This document shows, one piece after another, positions 59,443 to 64,000 of a stretch of 64,000 bases of DNA; the stretch's first letter is position 1; each line of letters starts with the position of its first letter. Made by a program: the position numbers and the translations under genes. The stretch lies in contig CACEAA010000003.1 of NCBI GenBank assembly GCA_902557415.1, positions 17,698 to 81,697 on the forward strand, written 5' to 3'. Source of the stretch: an uncultured Pseudomonadota bacterium (GTDB taxonomy: Bacteria > Pseudomonadota > Gammaproteobacteria > Ga0077536). The notes under the pieces were generated by a model. It saw nothing but the letters and a program-made list of their open reading frames with translations. It did no database searches and was not told where the DNA came from.

Positions 59443-60894
59443 ATGAGTAACTCGATTGATCAAGAGGTATTGATAATAGGTGCGGGCTCCTCAGGGATCT
59501 GCATGGGCATACAATTGAAAAATGCCGGAATTGAAGATTTTGTGATATTAGACAAAGCAGGAGGTGTCGGTGGTACTTGGTATCACAATACCTACCCTGG
59601 AGCCGAATGTGACGTTCAGTCTCATTTATACTCGTTTTCCTTTGAACCGAAATTAGACTGGAGTCGTCCGTTTGGTGGACAGGCTGAAATTCTACAATAC
59701 CTAAATTTCTGTGCCGATAAATATGGATTACGTGACCGTATAAAACTCGATACTGAAGTGGCTAGCATTACTTGGGACGATAGTAACCAGGTTTGGACAA
59801 CTGTTACTAAGGCTGGCGAGTCTATCTGTTCCCGGATCGTCGTGAGTGCTTTAGGAATGTTTAACAATATAGTATGGCCCAAGATTAAGGGGCGAGAACT
59901 ATTTTCTGGCGAGTACTTCCACTCAGCACGATGGAACCATGATATCGATCTCCATGGTAAGAAAGTCGGAGTCATCGGTATCGCGGCAAGTGCGATCCAG
60001 TTTGTGCCCGAGATAGTGGATCGCGTGTCTGAACTGCACTTATTTCAGCGGACTGCAAATTGGGTGGTGCCGAAGAATAACACTCCCTATACCGAGCAGG
60101 AGTTATTGGCCTTCCGCGAGGAGCCTTCACTAGTTGCCGCTAGTCGGGATGAGACCTATCGATTATGGAATACTCTGGCTACTTTTACTGAGAAAGAAAT
60201 ATTGTCTAAGATAGAAAAATCTGGTTTAGCTAGGATTGCTGAGGTTATAGATCCCAAGACGCGAGAGGCGCTTACACCTCAGCATCCGTTCGGTTGTAAA
60301 AGGCCTTTATTCTCAGACGTATATTATCCAGTCTTTAATAAAAAGCATGTGCGCCTTAATACGACCGATATCGATTCGATTACGTCAAAAGGTGTTATCA
60401 CATCTGATGGTTTGTTAACCGAACTGGATGTTCTGATTTATTCGACTGGATTTGAAACGACGACTTACCTGAGTGCCATTGATGTCAAGGGTAAGAATGG
60501 GGTGAGTATTCGTGATGCTTGGAGCGATGGGCCACAGGCTTATCTCGGCATCAGCACCCACGGCTTTCCAAACTTGTTTATGTTGTACGGCCCCAACACA
60601 AATCAAGGCTGCATTCTGGTGATGATCGAGGAGCAGGTCAAGTATATTATTCGACGGCTAGAAACAATGCGAGCGGAAGGTGTTGTGATGAGCGATATAA
60701 AAAAAGATGTTATGCGCAAGTTTAATGATAAATTGCAGGACGACATCAAAGGAATAGATGTTTGGCAACACGCTTGCGGGAATGACTTTTATTATCGAGC
60801 TGGTCCGTCAGGTCGTTTTGTCACGCAGTGGCCAAAGAGTATGGATGATTTTGCTAGAGAGACAGCTAAATTGGACGGTAATTTTTACGAGTAA
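59443..60894 (+). CDS. Type I Baeyer-Villiger monooxygenase (FAD/NADPH)
   Basis: Start set at ATG 59443 after the strong GAGGGGGAAG site; six codons of open frame precede it. The 483-residue flavoprotein has the FAD motif IIGAGSSGICMGIQ (about 9-22) and GGVGGTWYHNTYPGAECD with the conserved Trp-Tyr. The type I BVMO fingerprint FSGEYFHSARW (Phe154 to Trp164) follows, then a second Rossmann motif VGVIGIAASA for NADPH. It inserts oxygen beside a ketone carbonyl to give an ester or lactone. As last gene of the crotonase/HMG-lyase operon it may act on a ketone produced there; hydrolases for the ester exist at 384 and 37892. Confidence 0.92.
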   Translation: MSNSIDQEVLIIGAGSSGICMGIQLKNAGIEDFVILDKAGGVGGTWYHNTYPGAECDVQSHLYSFSFEPKLDWSRPFGGQAEILQYLNFCADKYGLRDRIKLDTEVASITWDDSNQVWTTVTKAGESICSRIVVSALGMFNNIVWPKIKGRELFSGEYFHSARWNHDIDLHGKKVGVIGIAASAIQFVPEIVDRVSELHLFQRTANWVVPKNNTPYTEQELLAFREEPSLVAASRDETYRLWNTLATFTEKEILSKIEKSGLARIAEVIDPKTREALTPQHPFGCKRPLFSDVYYPVFNKKHVRLNTTDIDSITSKGVITSDGLLTELDVLIYSTGFETTTYLSAIDVKGKNGVSIRDAWSDGPQAYLGISTHGFPNLFMLYGPNTNQGCILVMIEEQVKYIIRRLETMRAEGVVMSDIKKDVMRKFNDKLQDDIKGIDVWQHACGNDFYYRAGPSGRFVTQWPKSMDDFARETAKLDGNFYE

Positions 60895-60939
60895 ACGCTT
60901 ATAGCATCTGTTGAGAACGAGTTATACGGCGCTGTGGAT

Positions 60940-62064
60940 TTATTTAATACGATTAAGGCCTGCAATAAGTTTTTCTAGGCTTTCAGTATTGTACGCGGGT
61001 AGAAATTCATCGATAAAAGGCAGTGCGGCTTTCATGGTTTTTGAGCGAACCTCGAAGCTAGACGCTCCGTACATTGGGTTGATCCAAACTAGGGACCGGA
61101 TTTGACGCTTCGTTATTGTCAACTCCTTTACGATTCGTTCGATATCGCCGTTGTCATATCCATCGCTTACAATCACAAGCACGGTGCTTTTGGGAGAACC
61201 CTCTAGTAACATACCTCTGTTCAATTGTGCGATAGCTTCCGCGATATTTGTTCCACCGCTCCAGTGACGGACTGCCTTTGCCACTTTGTTAAGCACGTGA
61301 AGAACACTTTGTCCTTTTAACAGGCCTGTGATCTCACTAATTCTGGTACTAAACACTATCGTGCGCGAATTTTTTAACAGTTTTTGTACACCTAGCATTA
61401 ACTGAAGCAGAAAAGGATTAAACACATCCATTGAGCCGCTTACGTCACAGAGCATTATGATGCGAGTCTTTCTTACTTTTGGCTTAGTTTTTGAGAGTTT
61501 TAATAACTCCATTCCAAAAGGAATGGATTTGCGAACCGACTGACGCACATCGATTCGATCTCCTCTGCTTGAAATTTTTCGACGACGAGATGCTCTGGTC
61601 GCTAGTTTCCTAGTGATAGACCTGATTAGTCTTTGCAGCGCTGCTGATTGATCGTCCCATCTGAAGCCTAAATTAGATTTTCTGGATACTTCGCTGTCAG
61701 CGAAAGAGTCGCTTTCACTGAGCATATCCCTGTGACCTTCATTTGATAAACCAACCTCTAAGTCACCTCGGATCATCTCAGAGTTGGCCAAAATATAGTC
61801 ACCGTCGCTCTCTGGTATATTGTTCCAATAGTTATAAAAGACTCGGTCAAATACGACTTCGTGCTCTTTACTAGATACTAGATTCACACGTAGGGCAATT
61901 TGAAACTGAGTTCTATCTGATAAATCTATCGAGGACAATGACTTAAATACATCGATAGTTCGCGAAGGGCTAATTTGTATTCCTGCATCCCGAGCTTTGT
62001 TAAAGATAGCGAAAGTATGGTTAGTCAATGACTGACCGTTCTTGTTTGCCAGTTCAACGCTCAT
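60940..62064 (-). CDS. CoxE-like vWA domain protein
   Basis: A 374-residue protein whose C-terminal half is a von Willebrand A domain. The MIDAS motif is DVSGS (Asp207, Ser209, Ser211) in MLCDVSGSMDVF, with the second loop SGGTNIAEA near 270 and VSDGYDNGD near 307. The N-terminal half has the basic CoxE-type region (RRRKISSRGDRIDVRQSVRKSI about 161-182). CoxE/CoxD pairs help assemble the active site of CO dehydrogenase; homologues elsewhere act as chaperones of other metalloenzymes. Four bases separate it from the moxR-type gene. No molybdenum hydroxylase is visible in the window. Confidence 0.85.
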   Translation of the reverse strand: MSVELANKNGQSLTNHTFAIFNKARDAGIQISPSRTIDVFKSLSSIDLSDRTQFQIALRVNLVSSKEHEVVFDRVFYNYWNNIPESDGDYILANSEMIRGDLEVGLSNEGHRDMLSESDSFADSEVSRKSNLGFRWDDQSAALQRLIRSITRKLATRASRRRKISSRGDRIDVRQSVRKSIPFGMELLKLSKTKPKVRKTRIIMLCDVSGSMDVFNPFLLQLMLGVQKLLKNSRTIVFSTRISEITGLLKGQSVLHVLNKVAKAVRHWSGGTNIAEAIAQLNRGMLLEGSPKSTVLVIVSDGYDNGDIERIVKELTITKRQIRSLVWINPMYGASSFEVRSKTMKAALPFIDEFLPAYNTESLEKLIAGLNRIK

Positions 62065-62068
62065 TTAC

Positions 62069-62968
62069 TTATTTAATAACTTGTTTTAAATCTGCAGATT
62101 TAAGCCGATCTATATCATCTTTGTATTTGAGAAGAACACCAGAAGTTTCAACTAAAATATCCGGTGTTATTACTTCTTGCTCTAAACCGAGTAGAGCTTT
62201 TGACCAATCAATTGTCTCAGCAACACCTGGCTTTTTAAGAAAATCAATCTTTCTAAGGTTCTCCATTACTATCGTCACGCTGGTAGCTAGTTGGCTTTCA
62301 ATTAGCGGTACATGGCGTAAAATGATCTCTTTTTCCTTCTCTGGTGAAGGGTAGTCAACCCACAAATACAGGCACCTTCTTTTGAGCGCGTCATTAAGCT
62401 CTCTAGTTCGATTACTTGTGAGCACAACTATTGGAGGCACCTTTGCCGTAAACGTGCCAATTTCTGGAATAGTAATTTGGAAATCGGACAGCAGCTCTAA
62501 AAGAAAAGCTTCGAACTCCTCGTCAGCCCGATCAATTTCATCGATGAGGAGTACTGGAGGTTTCTCCCCACCATGGCGGATAGCTTGGAGTAGTGGGCGC
62601 GCAAAGAGGAAATCTTCTCCGAAAATTGATTTTTCAAGATTTTTCTTTTTTTCCTCAGACGACTCTGCTAGTCGAATTTCTAATATTTGTCGTGCATAAT
62701 TCCATTCATAAAGCGTCGAAGATGCATCTAGCCCTTCATAGCATTGCAGTCGAATCAAGGGAGAATCAATAATATTGGCCAAAGTTTTGGCTAACTGTGT
62801 TTTTCCAACTCCTGCTTCGCCTTCAAGGAGTATCGGTTTTTGCAAGTCCAATGCGAGCTTTGTCGTTAGGGAGATAGCTTTGTCCGCTATATAATTATTC
62901 TCGTCAAAGATTCGAGTAGCATCAGAGATCTGTGTAAATGGATGCTTCCAATTCGAAATATTTTCCAT
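62069..62968 (-). CDS. MoxR-family AAA+ ATPase (CoxD-like)
   Basis: A 299-residue AAA+ ATPase starting at ATG 62968 (a TTG just upstream is open). It has Walker A GEAGVGKT (50-57), Walker B LLIDEIDRAD (140-149), sensor 1 in VVLTSNRTRELNDALKRRC with the Arg finger region, and a C-terminal lid. MoxR proteins couple ATP hydrolysis to remodelling of metal enzymes together with a vWA protein, here CoxE-like, four bases downstream. It is divergent from the acuI-like gene, with 241 bases between. The enzyme that this pair matures is not identifiable from the window; candidates are the Mn-dependent carboxylase or an unseen molybdoenzyme. Confidence 0.92.
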   Translation of the reverse strand: MENISNWKHPFTQISDATRIFDENNYIADKAISLTTKLALDLQKPILLEGEAGVGKTQLAKTLANIIDSPLIRLQCYEGLDASSTLYEWNYARQILEIRLAESSEEKKKNLEKSIFGEDFLFARPLLQAIRHGGEKPPVLLIDEIDRADEEFEAFLLELLSDFQITIPEIGTFTAKVPPIVVLTSNRTRELNDALKRRCLYLWVDYPSPEKEKEIILRHVPLIESQLATSVTIVMENLRKIDFLKKPGVAETIDWSKALLGLEQEVITPDILVETSGVLLKYKDDIDRLKSADLKQVIK

Positions 62969-63209
62969 CAAGTTTAGTAGGTCCTTTATTAATGAGTATC
63001 AATTAATAATAATATTATGCGTTCCGCGCTCGGCTTGATTATAATCATAGGATAGACGACTTGACTATATGGCGGCGATAGATTCTGGGTCAGATTACGC
63101 GAATGATTGCAGAGATTCTTAAGTGTCTATTTTAGAATCTTCGGATCACGAATTTTTCTTATAAAAGCTATATTAAACATATGCTTAAATATTATTTCGG
63201 AGAATTTAC
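62969..63209. promoter_or_regulatory. Divergent spacer, moxR-like / acuI-like genes
   Basis: A 241-base AT-rich spacer that should hold two promoters. Near 63170 the sequence TATATTAAAC could act as a -10-like element on the plus strand. CGGAG at 63198-63202 is the ribosome site of the acuI-like gene. No strong palindrome was seen. Confidence 0.45.
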
Positions 63210-64000
63210 ATGAGCACTAAATTTAATGCGTTGGTTGCCAATAAGGACGAGGAGGGCAATTTCTCAGTGGGAGTGGAGGCCTTAGGCCTTAATGACTTGC
63301 CCGATGAAAACGTACTGATAGATATAGATTACTCTACTTTGAATTATAAAGATGGGTTAGTTGTTACCGACCAAGGCAAAGTGTGTCAAAAATTCCCTAT
63401 GGTTTGTGGGATCGATCTTGCCGGCACGGTTGTTGAGTCTGATGACCCGCGATGGAAAGGCGGTGATAGAGTTCTAGCAAATGGTTATGGCTTGTCTGAG
63501 CGATACTGGGGCGCCTACAGCCAGAAGCAAAGAATAAATGGTGACTTTTTGGTTCGAGTGCCGGAAAACTTTTCTAATAAGGACGCGATGGCTATAGGTA
63601 CTGCAGGATACACCGCCATGTTATGCGTTAATGCTATTCGCGATCACGGCACGATAGTGTCTGATGGAGACATCTTAGTGACAGGTAGCGCAGGTGGGGT
63701 AGGCTCAGTCGCAATACTACTGCTGAGTAAATTAGGATACAAGGTATGCGCTAGTACCGGTAGGCCTGAGACAGCGGATTATTTGAAATCAATTGGAGCA
63801 TCAGAAGTTATCTCTCGTGACGAGCTATCTAAGAAGAGTCGGCCGTTAGAGAAAGAGTTGTGGGCCGCGTGTGTCGACAGTGTTGGATCTACAACTATCG
63901 CGACCTCGCTCGCTCAAACTAAATATAATGGAATTGTTGCCGCGTGTGGCTTAGCTGGTGGGGCAGATTTACCATCTACGGTGCTTCCATTTATCTTGAG
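63210..64000 (+). CDS. acuI: AcuI/YhdH-like acryloyl-CoA reductase, N-terminal part (cut by window edge)
   Basis: The first 263 codons of a medium-chain reductase; the gene continues beyond 64000. The pattern is strongly AcuI/YhdH: IDIDYSTLNYKDGL (about 46-59), FPMVCGIDLAGTVVESDD (about 74-91), GDRVLANGYGLSE, GTAGYTAMLCVNAI (about 130-143) and the NADPH turn TGSAGGVGSVAILLLSKLGY (about 156-175). No zinc ligands. The enzyme reduces acryloyl-CoA to propionyl-CoA with NADPH and protects marine bacteria that degrade DMSP or handle 3-carbon acids. GGAG upstream of ATG. It is independent of the acyl-CoA operons around. Confidence 0.88.
   Translation, partial: MSTKFNALVANKDEEGNFSVGVEALGLNDLPDENVLIDIDYSTLNYKDGLVVTDQGKVCQKFPMVCGIDLAGTVVESDDPRWKGGDRVLANGYGLSERYWGAYSQKQRINGDFLVRVPENFSNKDAMAIGTAGYTAMLCVNAIRDHGTIVSDGDILVTGSAGGVGSVAILLLSKLGYKVCASTGRPETADYLKSIGASEVISRDELSKKSRPLEKELWAACVDSVGSTTIATSLAQTKYNGIVAACGLAGGADLPSTVLPFIL

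Noticed and set aside
1..64000. tRNA or rRNA genes, CRISPR arrays, insertion sequences, cobalamin riboswitch
   Set aside because: No cloverleaf, regular repeat, transposase or B12-box pattern was found on reading both strands, including the spacer before icmF (only 13 bases).

Overview
The window looks like chromosomal DNA from a Gram-negative bacterium, most likely a marine or host-associated gammaproteobacterium. The base composition is moderately AT-rich, Shine-Dalgarno sites are clear, there is a DUF1289 protein, and one gene encodes an exported outer-membrane-type protein. Taxonomy is inferred from gene content only. There is no rRNA, tRNA, CRISPR array, insertion sequence or phage module, apart from one doubtful integrase remnant near 28.2 kb. 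The window holds 59 protein genes; the first and last are cut by the window ends.

The dominant theme is acyl-CoA and ketone catabolism beside a complete core set for coenzyme F420. From 0 to 3.7 kb lie an acyl-CoA dehydrogenase fragment, an alpha/beta hydrolase with a small SCP2-like protein, a gamma-glutamylcyclotransferase-like protein and a complete acyl-CoA dehydrogenase. From 12.4 down to 3.7 kb a minus-strand operon reads SDR, MaoC hydratase, CaiB CoA-transferase, APH-type acyl-CoA kinase, a two-subunit acyl-CoA dehydrogenase, crotonase, transporter and RidA. This is a full beta-oxidation spiral for an unusual (branched, hydroxylated or polycyclic) acid.

Diverging from it at 12.6 kb is the F420 operon cofE-cofD-cofC-fbiC, followed closely by a second CaiB gene. 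Six luciferase-like monooxygenase (LLM) genes of types that often use F420 lie between 22 and 38 kb. They are interspersed with a crotonase, two transporters, a lectin/DUF3047-like protein and an RRM RNA-binding protein. From 35.3 down to 28.4 kb runs an acetone-carboxylase-like operon (alpha, gamma, beta) with a fumarylacetoacetase-family hydrolase and a quinone-reductase-like enzyme, divergent from two LLM genes and a metallo-beta-lactamase-fold hydrolase. A His/Met-rich outer-membrane-type protein and a DUF2946 protein (38.8-40.4 kb) suggest copper handling.

From 40.5 to 48.6 kb a plus-strand operon carries a CaiB, an HMG-CoA-synthase-like/DUF35 fusion, an SCP-x-type thiolase, an acyl-CoA dehydrogenase, an AMP-forming acyl-CoA synthetase, a mesaconyl/itaconyl-CoA-hydratase-like MaoC protein and a CitE-type lyase. 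Then follow a haloalkane dehalogenase, PanB, a TetR regulator with a palindrome in front of it, the fused B12-dependent mutase IcmF, a leaderless BtuF-like cobalamin-binding protein and a small DUF1289 protein overlapping it. Two crotonases, a medium-chain reductase, HMG-CoA lyase and a Baeyer-Villiger monooxygenase complete this stretch. The window ends with a CoxE/CoxD-like vWA/MoxR pair and the start of an acuI-like reductase.

Taken together, the genes read as a large catabolic island. Ketones and branched acids would be oxidised, carboxylated or rearranged (BVMO, acetone carboxylase, IcmF), activated by CoA transfer or ligation, and shortened to acetyl-, propionyl-, pyruvate- and acetoacetate-level products. 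F420 made on site may serve the LLM reductases. No F420 reductase (Fno or Fgd) and no FbiB-type reductase domain is visible here.
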